NCBI GenBank assembly: GCA_020086605.1
Contig: JACBWW010000017.1
Location: forward strand, 6,276,579-6,340,578
Direction: 5' to 3'
Origin: Lanius collurio
Lineage: Eukaryota; Chordata; Aves; Passeriformes; Laniidae
Length of the DNA: 64,000 bases
The notes beneath the pieces were generated by a model that did not search any database, was not told where the DNA came from, and was given only the letters and a program-made list of their open reading frames with translations. Below are positions 36,425 through 49,100 of the stretch, in pieces (within the stretch, counting starts at the first letter, position 1; every line of letters starts with the position of its first letter). The position numbers were made by a program, and so were the translations under genes.

Positions 36425-36517
36425 GAACAACAGCAGAGATCTGTGGGCAGCAGAAACAGCTGGAGAAATTATTCCTGGAGCTGATGACTGCAGAAAAGAA
36501 GCTACAAGAGTTAGCTA
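36425..36517 (+). CDS. Candidate internal exon, coiled-coil peptide (31 codons)
   Basis: This is a possible exon of an unidentified gene. A pyrimidine-rich stretch ending 'ctgacacacag' gives an acceptor at 36424, and 'agcta|gtgagg' gives a modest donor after 36517. The enclosed 93 nt keep one frame open (phase: 2 nt carried in, 1 nt out). The peptide contains EICGQQKQLEKLFLE followed by LMTAEKKLQELA. Leucines and other hydrophobic residues spaced three and four apart, with many E, K and Q, give a short amphipathic coiled-coil pattern unlike the low-complexity frames elsewhere. In-frame sequence upstream hits a stop at the acceptor (tga at 36416-36418). Beyond the donor the frame stays open but turns into S/H/L-rich text typical of non-coding DNA. 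I do not recognise the family. It could be a chance frame or a pseudogene remnant. Confidence 0.3.
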
Positions 36518-36839
36518 GTGAGGTTCTAGTGCCCCTCTTGGGATCTGTGTGCAGATGCCTACCCCTCAATGGCACAGCATGGCCAGCAATACTTCATGCC
36601 CATCTCTCTACCCTTCTCCTCCACCACCACAGCTGTATTGTGCTCCCATCTCTTGGTCTCCTCCATCAGTTCGCAGAAGAGGACCCTATCCAGACCACTC
36701 AGACATCTTTTCTCCTCTGGGGCAGCACCTTGTCCCAGCCCAGAGTGAGAAGACACCTCTTGCAAAGTGATACACTCCTGGGTGAGAACATATGCTGGAT
36801 CTCCCCATCATTCCCACCCCTGGCCCTCCCTGGGTGTGT

Positions 36840-37070
36840 CCAGTTGTCCCACCCTGCAGCCCAACCCCTCCGTGCGCTGCGAGACGGGATTTCGCGGCGG
36901 TGCTGCGGCTCCCTGGGGCTCCCGGTGGCCGGGGCTCGGGGCTGGTACCGCCGAGCGCTCCGGAGCCGCTCAGCAGCGCCCTGAATGGAGCGCTGTTCGC
37001 TCACGGGCCTGGCTCCCACTGTCACCCGGTGATGAATGGGGCATCAGCGCGCCGCAATACTCTATTTGTT
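36840..37070. promoter_or_regulatory. CpG island, probable promoter
   Basis: The segment is dense in CG dinucleotides (by eye more than twenty in about 200 bp: 'tgcgctgcgagacggg', 'tttcgcggcggtgctgcgg', 'ggtaccgccgagcgctccgg', 'agcgcgccgc') in a CpG-poor background. In warm-blooded vertebrates such unmethylated blocks usually mark promoters. A TATA box is not evident. It lies just upstream of the candidate first exon at 37032-37145 on the plus strand. Confidence 0.5.
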
Positions 37071-37145
37071 TTAGAGGTCAGTGTCACACTGAAGGGTATT
37101 CTTCACACACCGAACCAGGGGCTTGGTGCTGACGTGACCAGAGTG
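37032..37145 (+). CDS. Candidate first coding exon from a CpG island (38 codons)
   Basis: An ATG in 'ggtgATGAATGG' opens a frame beginning MNGASARRNTLFVLEV and ending GLGADVTRV. It reaches 'gagtg|gtaagtgc', a good splice donor, exactly on a codon boundary (phase 0). It sits at the downstream edge of the CpG island at 36840-37070, where a first exon would be expected. A 15-codon open frame (ATG at 36984) ends just before it, with its TGA overlapping the candidate ATG. The same frame continues past the donor to 37535 and back to an ATG at 36792, making a 247-codon frame, the longest in the window. GC-rich DNA produces long frames by chance, and the rest is of random composition. I recognise no domain. 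Confidence 0.2.
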
Positions 37146-40100
37146 GTAAGTGCACGCCGAGCCCCCAGTAGCTCCCATTGTCCCCAGTGGGAACAGAGCT
37201 CTTTTGAAGACCTTACCCATAAATTATCTGACAACTCCCCCCCCTCTCTGCCAGCTCCCCACTCATGCTCTGATTCAAACACCAACTCAGAGGTGATGGG
37301 CTTGTGCCATTGTTTAAGGTTTGCTGCTGTCTGGGGCCACAGCTTGGTTCCTTGGTTCCTGCAGGAACACCACAGTACCTGGCGTGAACCCCCAGCCCTG
37401 GTGCGAGGATATCATGAGCTGGGTAGTGAAATTCTTTCTTTGTTTCTCTTTCCTCCCCCTCCTGCCTCTAAGCATCATCTGGTCAGATCTGACAGCCCAC
37501 GGGGGAATGCACACAGCAGGGGCAGGGAGCAGTAGCTGGGAGGTCGCATCAAACAGGACAGGAGACCATCATTTTGCCTGGCTTTGAAAAAAAGGCTGTT
37601 TAGATGTTTCTTTCTTGTTCTTTTTGTTAGTGATTTTGAGATTCCCGCAGGAGCTACAGTACTGGCTGGTATTTCCAGACAGAACACACATGGGACTGGC
37701 TTTGGCACAGGGGTGTTTAAATCCTCACTCCTCTCCCCTCACAGGCACAGGGAGGACATGCTGAGTTGCACCTCTCTAGCCAAATTTTGAAGGGGTTCTC
37801 CTTTCCCCAAGCTTTGTCTGTCCAGGTATGTCCCTGCAAGGGAATACACAAACCAGGGACTGTGGAAAGCAGAGAAGAGGATGTTGCAGAAATGAACCCA
37901 CTTTTCCTCCTCATTTGGCCTGAATGTAACAAAACAGCCACACAAAATGGAGGTAGAGGTCAATATTTTTGAGGATGGAGCTGAGACCCAAAGCTTTCCA
38001 GTTGCCAGATCTAAATTTCTTTCTTTAATTTTAGGATGATACGATGCCTAGTGCAGATGCCCACGATGCCTGGGCAGGAATGTCTACAGAAAAGACTTCA
38101 GTAGGCTTAAATATGATTGTAGCACATATTTCTTAGCATTGACCATACAATCAACTTGTCATGACTCCCGTGTGCAGAAAGTCATGAGCCCTTGTAGTCA
38201 GCCAGGTTGGAGCCAATGAACTTCTCTGGATTTTTCTGCACATCTCTGGTTTTCTGCACATCCATGGTTCCAGAACATCTTCCCCATTTGCCACAGCACG
38301 CCAGAGTTGTTGGAGCTTTCTGCTCCATTGCACAGTAACTTTTGCTGCCATGTTTCTTATTAAGAGTCAGGAATTTGTGACCTCTTGCAGTGCAGAGATC
38401 TGGAGATTACTTACCAAAAATAAAGTAGTCTATAAACTCCAAAACTGCTGCATGTGCATTGCTGATAGAGAAGAACAGCGAGGCACCTCTCAGTCCAGCC
38501 TGATAGGATCTGTGGTTGAGGAGGGAGTGTGTGTGTTGCACAGCAGATACTCAGTGTGGGGACCATGAAAAGACTTTTTTCTTTTCTCACTGAGTGGCTT
38601 TTGTTGTTTCATATGAGTCTTTCTGTCAAAACAACTTGGCCTGGTGGAAGTGTGATTAGATATGGCACCCACTCTGGTGAAAATATCTGCACAAGGGATA
38701 CAGGCTGTGGTGGGAAGGGGAGGGTGTGTGCTAATCCTTCCATTGCTGGTCTCTTCTTTGAGGCCTCAAGGCTGGCAGAAGGCATGGAGTTATCAAATCC
38801 ATTTCACAATCAAGTCCTTCCTCCAGTGCATGGCTTGCCAAGAAGCAGTAAAATGTCAATAAAAGTATAATCATGGGGTTTTTTTCCAATACAAGAATTA
38901 GGGGGCACCAAATGGAGGGAGCAGAAGATCTGTTCAAAACAAGCAGCAAAAATTTCTTCAACCTGTGCCGAGTTGGGCTGCAGGTCACCCAAACCCATGC
39001 AGTCAGCATAATCCTGTTAAACCAGGGAAGTAGTTTATAATATATCACAGCAATTTATTTAAATTGGGGAATTCTCATCCCCCAGGACTAATTGCAGAAG
39101 ATGGGGCACTTCTTTGTGTCCATGTTCTCGGTGGCTTTAGCATGAATGCAATAAAAAAAATGACAATGAAATCACTCCAGATAGCCTGTGTTGAAAACAT
39201 TAAACAAACAGATGAAACAGGGAGAGAGGAGCAGGTAATGAAGCAGACAAATGAGGAGCTTGTGGCCCACTGTGGCTCATGGGAACAGTTCTCTGATGGC
39301 AGATCAGGGGTGACTTGTCTAAAAAGGATGTAGGTGATCACAACTTCCCCAGATGATGTGGAGGCAGAATGAACTCCCAGTGCTGTGCACTGCTCAGAAG
39401 GCAAATATTAACTCTGGGTGAGTAAAAAGGGTGAAAGATCTGACAGGGTGTACAACAGTGAGCATGGCCCTACCTGCACACGAGCAGGACAGATCTGGGA
39501 ACCTTCTCCTTGCAGAGGCTGTTTCTGGCAAGAGATTAGAGAAAAACTCCAGTGATAAGAAATCTGGAAAATATTAATTAATATCAATCCCTTGAATTTA
39601 TCCAAGACAGTAAAAAGTGACTTGGGTGTCCCTTCTCCTTCTGTGTGGGGGCTGCAGGTGAACACTAGAGAACGATCTGGCAGCAGCCAGATGTTAGATA
39701 GATGCGTCAGACAGCACTTTTCTAAGTGTTGACAACCACATCTCAGTTTAGTTATTCCAGGCCCTGGTATTGCCAATAGATCCCCAGCCAAGAGTGAGAT
39801 TCCTCCCAAACAGACAAAATAGGGAAGACATAAGCCATGATCAAGTGCTTTTTTTCCCCCTTTGAATCTGAAAGGACTCTCAGGCAACCAGTTCAGCTGT
39901 GGATACCTACACTGTAAACATTTAAATTTAGGTAAGATGAATCCCACCAATTCAGGCTAGAAATTATGTACATACCTTCTGATAGCAAAGGTAATGAACC
40001 ATTGCAACAACATATCTATGGATACAGTGTATTCTCCATCATCCAGGGATTTCAAATGAAGACTGAGCATGTTCTAACAGAAAATGTTGTAGTTCAATCA

Positions 40101-41655
40101 GGTGATAAAAACCAGACACAAAGTGGCCCTGGACCATAAACCTCTTCCCTGTGTTACATGGGGGTCTGGCAAGAACCATCTTTTCCAATCTTAAAAAGAT
40201 TTTGAATCAATGTCACAAATAACTACTAAATATTTCATCAGTTCAAGATCTACAGATCATGTTTGGTATTCAAATACACCTTGCACAAGGCCACTTGGAA
40301 AATTAATATTTTCAGCCTCTCACTCCTTTTCCTTTTCTAAATAAGAAAGCAAAGCAAGTAAGAGGACTACTCTGCATAACTATGGCTTAGGTCTCGCTAG
40401 AGTCAAAATTATTTGTGTCTTGTCAAAGGTGCAGCAAAAAAGGTAGTGGTGGTCACATAAGAGCCCCCATGAAAAGAGCATTTGGTTTTGTCAACTTTTT
40501 CCTGTTGTGCTTCATTTTCAAAAGTTCCCTTGTTTGAAAGAGGGAAGCTGTTTGGCCACAAAATGCAACTGTCACCTCTTGCAGCCCCAAGACTTAGAGC
40601 TAAAAACAACAGTGGGAAGAGGGGGAGGGGAAAGAAGAGTAGAGCCCAATCTTGAAAAGTAGTCTATTTAAATTCTCCTCCAAAACCACAGGGGAAGGGG
40701 ACAGATATCTTCATCCCAACAGCCAGAATTGTGCAGAAATGCTCTTTGCACAGACAAAGGGCTCTTCTCATTTCTGGAGTGTCCTGTTGTGGCAATCACA
40801 AACACACTGTGCCTTGATGGGGATTATCTGCTAAATTTCTTACTTGGAAAGTGCCAGTTAATTGCATCTCTGACTTTCAAGGAAGTATTTCATAAGCACA
40901 TCCTCTCTGCCAGCATGGCTTGTCCTACAAGTGTCCCTTCAGCCTCTCCTCTTGGAACTGCTCCACTGCGCTGGTGGCTCAAAGCCCACTGGGGACAGGA
41001 CTGGGATCTGCCACACGCTGTGCAGGAAGGAAAGAGGAGCTGACACACACGCCAGCTTGAACAACAAAACTGTCCTCTCCTCCTAAGTTTATTTGTATTT
41101 TTCTGAGGTCAAAACCCCAACATATCCAGATAAAGCAAACTCAGAGGGCCCTTTAGTGTAGCATCAACTCCTGGCTTACAGATTATGTGATTGCCTGTAG
41201 GAATCGTGCTTGGCTCACCACATTTTTCTTGCAAGCATAACAAGAACATGATGGTGAGGAGTGACCACAGTGGGATCCTGAGCAGCAAGGCTGCGGCAAA
41301 CAGTCCTGGATACAGTTATCTTTTGAGTCACCCTTCCTGTCAATATTTGTAGAGAAATAAAAGGCTCTGGCTGGAAATGAAGAGGATTATTTTACTGGAA
41401 CAACGGGCACATTTTGGCTGCTAAAATCATCCACAAAACTTTTTAAAAATGATCGCATGCTGTGAATCTGTCACTGGACACGGCGACTTAGAAACAAGTC
41501 CTCACAGCTTGAAACACTGACAGATGGATGGAAGACTTTTTTCCTTTGTTCTCAGTTTCCTGGTCCATCATCTGGTTTCCAAGATATGACTTTCCAATGG
41601 CCATGGAGGTTTCAGACAAGACTAGTGGGCCTAAAAGCTGGTTGGAACCTTGAAT
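37146..41655. other. Gene-less stretch
   Basis: If 37032-37145 is a first exon, this would be its first intron. The 180-codon minus-strand frame at 39408-39950 and the plus-strand frame at 39064-39333 (with NEELVAHCGSWEQFS) have no recognised domain. An AATAAA followed by a T-run lies at about 38859-38887. Confidence 0.6.
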
Positions 41656-41798
41656 ACCATAGAATCATCAAATTATTTGGGTCAAGGGACCTTAATATCA
41701 CCCTGTTCCAAACCCTTCTGCCACAGGCAGGGGAACTTCCACTAGACCAGGTTGCTCAGAATCCCATCCAACCTGGCCTTGAACACCCCCAGGGATGT
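41656..41798 (-). mobile_element. CR1 LINE 3' end, short copy
   Basis: The plus strand reads 'accatagaatcatcaaatta', 'gtcaagggaccttaatatca', 'ccacaggcaggggaacttcc', 'actagaccaggttgctcag' and 'catccaacctggccttgaac', ending near 'cagggatgtctc'. This is the reverse complement of the CR1 3' end, with moderate divergence and 5' truncation after about 140 bp. Confidence 0.88.
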
Positions 41799-43032
41799 CT
41801 CTTTTCCTCATGTTGAGGGGTTCAAGTAGCCCTGAACAAGGAAGAGAGAGCTATTAAAATGCCTGACTGTGACCTTGCATCTTTTCTGCACTGATTACAT
41901 ATCTTGGCTGGCAGGTTCTTCCAATGTGGTTTTTCAGAATCTTCTTTCAGGACAGTTTCACTTTGTCTGACTGCACAGACAGTTTGAATTCAGAATTTTT
42001 ACACAGAAACAAGACTATAAGGTAATAAAAGATTAATATTCCACCACGTCCTGTGAGAGACCAAAGTGAACAGAAGAATACAAATAGCTCCTCCAAAGAT
42101 ATTAAGTGGAGAACATGCCTCTCTTACCAAGTAAGCAGGAGAGAAGCAAAATATAGGGTTCTTGCTATTTCTGGCTTCATCTGTGGTAGTAAATTAAGCA
42201 GTGCCAGGAAATGTTCCCTGTTAGTGGAACTTGATGAGCCATACTTTTAGATCATCAGCACAGTCCCTGGCTGGTTTATGCTCATCCAAACAAGCACTGT
42301 CCCAAACAATTCCTGGAAAGACCCATTTCCAACAGGCATCTGTGAACTCCCTTTTCTTCGAATGACAACTGAGACTACTAAAATGAAAATGGGATGTTCC
42401 AGGCTGGTAGAATTTGCTGTCTGGGTTTGACTGTATGGGCAAACTGCTAAGATCTTTTGGTTTCTTGCCCAGATCCATCCCCTTGTGTCAAGAGCAAAGA
42501 AAGCACAAGACCCAGGTGATTCTGAAGTCTCTCACACCAAGGGAATCCCCTCCAGAAGATGCATGTGGTTTGTGCCCTCAGCATCATTTTAGGGTCAGGA
42601 AAAAATAGAGCAGAACAGAATATCTTCTCCCAAGGTCTAGTAAATAGTGTCAACAAGGCCTGGGAGCTGTTCAGCTCATCAAATATGGGCAGATGTGGGC
42701 TCAACAAAATTAGTCACATGCAACGTGTAGATGTCCAGGGGCACAAACACCACGTTGGTTCCAGAGGTGGATGGAGAAAGTGCTCAGTGTTGGATCACAA
42801 GCAGAGCCTGTGCAGTTTCATCTCTAAAAGAGAGACATGAATTTAAACTCTTCCAGTTACCAGCTTGATTCTTTTTGTGCATAAATGTCCTCATTATAAG
42901 AAGGGGGGAGTGGGGAGGAAGGCAATTTGGTAGTTTGTTTATTCCTGGAATAAATCTGTACTGGAATAACCAGTATTTCATAAGGGAATGCTACTGGCAA
43001 AACAAGAGCATTCTAACTAAACCAGCATATCA

Positions 43033-43125
43033 GAAAAATTAAACAAAATTAAACAAAGAAAAAAAAAAAAGCCAAATAAAAATAAAATTTAAAAAACAAA
43101 TAAACAAACAAACAAAAAAACACAC
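43033..43125. repeat. A-rich low-complexity tract with (CAAA)n
   Basis: 'attaaacaaaattaaacaaa', a 14-base A-run, then 'aaataaacaaacaaacaaaa'. It could be the tail of an old retroposed sequence, but no body is recognisable upstream. Confidence 0.9.
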
Positions 43126-46100
43126 CATGCTCATCAGCTGTGGAAGCAAGAGACAGCAGCTGCTCTCTGCTCTCATAACCAGAGTGGAATGAATCCTGGC
43201 ACTCGACCTGGACTTGCATCTAGTTCAACTCTCCTTCTCTCCTCTCCCAGTTACTGGGTTGAAGCTCATCCTGATCCTACCCAGTGAAAATGTTTTAGCT
43301 TCACCCAGCAATTCCTCAAGCTAGCAATAAACTTCCCACTACTTCAGAGGGCTTTAATATACTTTTTAAATGATGAACAAATCTCTGCAGAGCAGCAGCA
43401 GCAGCACGGCATCTGCAAGCAGCCACTGTCTTATCCCTCCAGCTCATTTTTCAGCTCTAGTATGTTTCTTGGCAAAATCAATTCAGCAAATGTCCAGATT
43501 TATAGAGTTCAGCCACACAGCAACCTTTTTCAGGGCCACATGAACAGCTATTATTTAAAGCCTTTTACTGTGTTCATAGAAAAGAACAAAGTGCACTTTC
43601 CCATTAAAGATTTAAAGCCTTTTTGTGGCAAAGCACATGTTATGCTGAAGGACATCTTGGGTCTTGCATATAGATGCATCCTTGCAACTTTACTGCAGGA
43701 TGAACGGATTGGTTCTTGGTAGTGGGAATTCTCGGGAATTCTTCTGATCTTGCCATTAGGTTGTAGGATAAGGTCTTTCTTAGGGGATTAGGAAGAGTGT
43801 CCCACACTGGCACGTAAGGGCGTTTTATTGTGCACTGTGCAGAGCAAAGCAAAGGCACCAGAAATATCTTGGTGACACGGAACAATTCCCCACGTTAATG
43901 CAGTGCTCTTCCCAAGGACTTAGAGCTCAGTAGCAAGGCACAGACAGATATTTTTGGGCACATATAGTTAGGAGGCATTAAAGTGCTGTCACTTTTTCAG
44001 CAGTTTGTTACACCCTCTGCTGAAGGGCACTGCTTCCCCCCTCCTGACACCTGTGTGCATCTTTAACAGCATCTCCTGGATTATCCTGACTGAACAACCT
44101 TTACATAGGTCAGCCCAAGGCAAATGGGAAGAAATGCAGCTGGGCTGACCCTGCTGCTCAGGAAGAGAGGACAGTGGCACAGCTCTGCTTTTCTGGGACT
44201 GCAGGCAGAGTTTGAGCCTGCAAACTTGGCCTCAGGCAGACTTTCGGCTCACCTGGGCTTGAAGAGCCTGTCAAGGTGGGCTTTGAGGGACAATCCAGAG
44301 ATGAATTCTATGCTTGGCAGGGACAGCATCCCCCTTAGGAGCGGAGCTAACTTAACCTGGGAAAGGGGAAGGGGACAAAAAGGGATTTGGGTAAGGATAG
44401 GTCTTGGTGTTTATTTTGCCCCTCTGTGTACAAGCATCCCTGCAGCTCTCTTCATTCCAGAGGAAGTTGCTGGCAAAGGGAAAATCTTCCCTGCAGTCTG
44501 CTTCCTCCCAAGGCATAAATAGAAGTAAACCACACCCCCCACACCACTCTTTATGCTTTCCACCGCCCATTCCACAGCATTTCCTATGACAGCTTGATGG
44601 GAAGGGGAGGGGGGGGAATGTTTTTGTAGGGTTTTTTCCTTGCAGGCAGCTCAATCCCCGTTTATCTGCCTCCCCTGGGCTTTACTGCACACAGTGCTAA
44701 TGGAATGCTTCCACGAGGAGCTTATTCCCGGCTCTGCACGGTGAGCACAGTGGGCAGCAGGGGCAGGCACTGGGACAGCACCTTGGCTGATCACCCCCCT
44801 CCCCATGCAGTGCCGGGGTGAGAGGGTGGAGGGGAGAACTGTGCTCTGCCTTGAACAGACTCCCTGCCATGCCAATAGCTCACCACCGAGTGATTCCAGT
44901 AGGAGAGTTTTAGTGGTTTAAATCATGTGCATGATGGGGAACAGCTTGATTAATTCATATGAGTTGTAACTACTTAGGGCTCCATTCAGCCGGAATGATC
45001 TGTGGTCCTATCTGCCGGCAGAAGTCACAAAAGGTGCCTGGCTCTGGCTGCAGGTGATGCCTCAGTCACCCCCTCCCTGGGACACAGAGCACAGAGAGGT
45101 GTTTTGTTACTACTTCAGAGTGACTGAGAGCAAGACAAGCACCAGAGATCTGCTCTATCAGCAGAGAAGGATGGGGAGCCTCACCAAGCTCCTCTCCAGA
45201 GAACGGGCTGCAGTCTTGGGAAGTCTAACCCCAGCTGGCTCTTTCCAGGGTGAATGCTTTTTCACAAAGGCTGCTGACGTTATCTGAAAAATCAGCTGGC
45301 AGCATGTACATCGTGTGTGAGGACATCTGGCTGAGACTGAGCCCTGGGCCAAACAGGGCTTTGACACAGAGGCTCATGGGATCATCGAGTTTGGTCTCGT
45401 TACTCCTGCCCATAATGAAAGAGTTAGGCCACAGACCCCAAGTTAGACACGTGGATGAAGGATGGGGCTGTTTGGAGGCAGCTGCTCTGGGTGAAGAAGC
45501 CAAAGTCACACACAGACCCTCACCTCTATCCAGGAACTGCTTGGCCTTTTAGTTAAGAGGAGGAGACAGTATCTTCACCCTCCTTAAAGCTTAAATCTTT
45601 TAGCAGCAGCAAAAGGAGCAGTGGGCACACCCTGGTCAGCTGCTGAATCCAGCATGATCCTGCTGTCACCTGCAGCATGAGGAAGATGTGGCTCTTGCTG
45701 GCAGCCCTGGTGAAAACAAAGCCAAGCCCTGGAGATGGCTGGTGCCTTGGTGAAAGGTGGAGCTGGAATTCCTGCTCCCTGGCACGCTGTCCAGCACGGC
45801 CCAAGGCTCATGCAGACAGGGTGAAGCTGTCCCACACGGGCCCTGCTGCCGGATTTGTACCTCCCAGCACCCTGCAGCCGCTGGGCACGACCTGTGCCCA
45901 CAGAGAACAATGGTGGCAGTGCAGGATGCTGGCTCGCAGTGCCACCGTGTGGGCTCTGCCAGCTCCCAGAGCGCCCAGAGAGGGACCTGGCGTGTTCTGA
46001 CCTGGGTGTGGGTGGCTCCACTGCTGACTGATGGACCAGGGAAATAAAAATACCAAACTGCAAGCAGACATCCCAGCCTCTCTGAGGGCGCAGCACTCGT

Positions 46101-49100
46101 TGACTGAGATCACTTTTCTCATTCAAGTCCTGGGTGCTAAGGTCAAACATTTGCTTTTCTTGCAGGTTTCTTTAGAGGGTCCCTAAGGCAGGACCCTCAT
46201 CAAACTCTCCCAAAATGTTGTCACCTTCCTCACCCACTGGACTCGGTGTCTGAGGGGCAAAGGCCCTTCCTACAGCACCACCTTCCTACAGCTGTAGATC
46301 AGCATAGAGCCAGGCTAAAGGAAGCACAAACCTCCTCCTGCCCTTCAGTGGTTGGGGCTCTCATGTTGCCACCTCATCTGCATAAAACCCATGCATGTTC
46401 TCAGGCAAAAAAATTCTTCCCGTGTGTATTTTAATACCAGCCAAGTAAAACCATGTGGCAATGCCTTCAAGCTGTTGTGCTGCTGCTTAAGAGATCTGCA
46501 AGAGAGACTGGGAGCAGTTTTCCTCTCAAACCTTCCAGCCCCGTGTGAATGCATGGTGAAATCCTGCTGTGTAGCTCAGCACCTCTGGATGTGCATCAAA
46601 CACCCTTCAGAGCTGAGATCCATCTTCAAAGCCACCACAAGGCCTGGGTCTGCAGCAGCTGTGGATCAAAACAGCAAAATTCAGCAAAACAGAACTGAGC
46701 AAAAGAGATGAAGTTTTTTAGGACGTTTTTTGGTGACAAAGAATTACACTCCCCTGACCACTGCCTTCCTGATGGATGGCCCTTCCCTTCTTAGCCCCCC
46801 TGAATACACAACCACTTCCATCACCAGGACAGGCTGCAGAGTGCCCTGCTCTGCAGCTTATCAAGGACCTGTGTTCCCTCTTTGGAGCCATAAGTGTCAA
46901 ACTGTCCAGCCTGCTGCCTGAGGCAGCTGTAGGAAGCCTTCAGCCTTGGTGATGGTGGCCTTGGTGGAGGGAAATGAGAGAAGATGAGAAGGTCCTGGGC
47001 AGGAAGGTCTGCTGCCACTCTGCACATCCTTGGTGCAGCAGCTCTCTCTGAGCCTGTTGTCACTGGGATTTTGCTGGAGGGGGTCTCTGGAGAGTGGAGC
47101 AACACTCCCCATCCCACAGCACTGAGTCACCAGCAGGATTCCCAGCCAGGGCCTTCCAGGGGACATGAAGCTTTCCTTCCTCAGGGCTTCCAAATGTGTC
47201 AGCTTCTTGGAGACTCTCAGGCCTGGAGCTTCCCCAGGAATTTCCCAAGGAGCCTGGCTGGGCTGAGACTCAGCACCTTCAGATGATACTGGCAGCAGAA
47301 GGGTCTCTGCAGCCCCTCAAACACCACGTGCCCTCATTGCCACAGGCACCTGAACAGCATCAGTGCAAAAACCAGTGAAGAAGGAGACAGCAAAGGCAGA
47401 ATTACCTCCAACACATCCCACTCCTGCAAGAATTAAATAAAAGTCATGTGCCCCATGGCTGACACAGCTTCTGTTTGCATTGCACCTCTGGGAGATGCTC
47501 CCTGGAAGATCTACAGGGCACAGCTCCAACCATGAGGTGTCTCTGGCCAGATGGCACAGGGAAGATGTTCTGGCCCCTCAGAGTTCCAAAGACCTGCCTG
47601 GTGCTGAGCCTCTGTTCTCATGGACAAGCTGGGCAGTCCCCAGGGACCCTGTGGAGAAATGGAGAACTGGAATTGGGCACATGTCAGCAATTACTTTGCT
47701 TTCTCACTGCAAAACAGGCCAGTGAGTAACAAGAATGAGGACTTCTTGGAGGTTTGGACCTAGGTGGTGTGAGATGGGGCAGAAAGTGAAGGGCATGAGG
47801 ACACTGAACTGGGAAATTGAGAACTTAGGCTAATATTGACTGGGTGTGGAGTGTCCAAACTCACGACCCCATGAAACTCAGGGCTGAGGGAATTCTCTTG
47901 TGGTTGGCTGTGCAACATGCCTGGGGCTACCAGCATCAAACACAGCACTCAGAATAGCTCCCCTGTGCCCATTTTCTCATATTTTGGCATCCACCAGAAA
48001 ATTTCCCACTAGGGAACATAGAAGGGTGTTTTTTAAATAATGAAAAAGTATATTGTGGTTACAACAACCATGACTTAAGACCTCAGCTCTCCCTGCTGGG
48101 GCCCTGTGGTGAGCTGGCCCCACAGCTGCCTTACAAAGTTGTGTCACATAAAGTGAGCTCTCATGAGCAAAGAGGTGGCCTTGAGGTTCTTGTGGCCAAG
48201 TTAAACTCAGCAGCTGCCAAAGCCCTTGGCATCCACAGCTGGACCCACTACAGGTGAGCCTGCAGCAAGCCCAGTGAGCTCTTCTGAAGAACAAGCAGGC
48301 AAAGTGTGGGATGTGGCAGAAGGCACAGCACAGACACAAACTGCACCAGTCTGTCAGAAACGAGAGCAGACTTCATCTGACATTTGCATTCATTCAGCTC
48401 CCTTTTCCAGTAAATGCCCTTGGAGAGCTCCACTCACAGACCAGAGTCCTGTGGCTTTTTTCCCTTGTCCTCTCTGCTCTGGAGTTCTGTCCCTCTCTTA
48501 CCTGCTAGCAGCATCAGGCACCTCTCCCTTGCTGGAAGAGGGTCACAAATCCAAAATCACTTTCCCCACACCCTCTAGCAACAGCTTGCAACTTATCACC
48601 TGAGCCTGCCCATTCTCACAGTCCTTGCTAATTAGCCCTTAATCAGGCTAAACATCAGTTCCCATCCTCACCCCGAGACTCCATCTTCCAGCTTTTCCTT
48701 CCTGTTTTGCTTCCTTATGTCCACCTTATCTGCTCAAGCTGGGAGTATTTCAAGGGTTGCTGACAGCTGTGGCTGAACTCACCAGCATGGAGTTCAGGTG
48801 CTCCTTCTGCAAAAATATGGGTGAATAATTGTTTTCAAGTAACTGTCTTGTTATCACTTTTACAGCAGGCAAATAAACTTCAGAGTGAGGCACAAATAGG
48901 CTTTAAAGTGTTTACAAGCTTCTGCAGGCATCCACCACTCTGGCTCCTGTACATAACCTCCTCCTGCTGGGAATAGGACTGTAGGGAGGTTTTTCACCCT
49001 TTTGGGTGGCATTTCCCTAAGGAACAGAGCAGTTGCACTGAATTAGGGCTGTGCAAGAAAGTACTGCTGCAATAACACATTCAAAACCCCCTTTCTCTGG

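Noticed and set aside
36792..37535. 247-codon frame, the longest in the window, read as one single-exon gene
   Set aside because: It crosses a CpG island, lacks any domain, and its second half is of random composition. Only the 37032-37145 part with the donor was kept as a candidate.
39408..39950. 180-codon minus-strand frame
   Set aside because: Composition is non-specific and no family is recognised; one chance frame of this size in 64 kb is plausible.
45375..45395. 'tcatgggatcatcgagtttgg' as a further CR1 end
   Set aside because: Only about 20 bp resemble the CR1 terminus and nothing on either side continues the match.
45584..46150. 188-codon minus-strand frame
   Set aside because: No recognised domain, random composition, an overlapping frame on the other strand, and no promoter or splice context.
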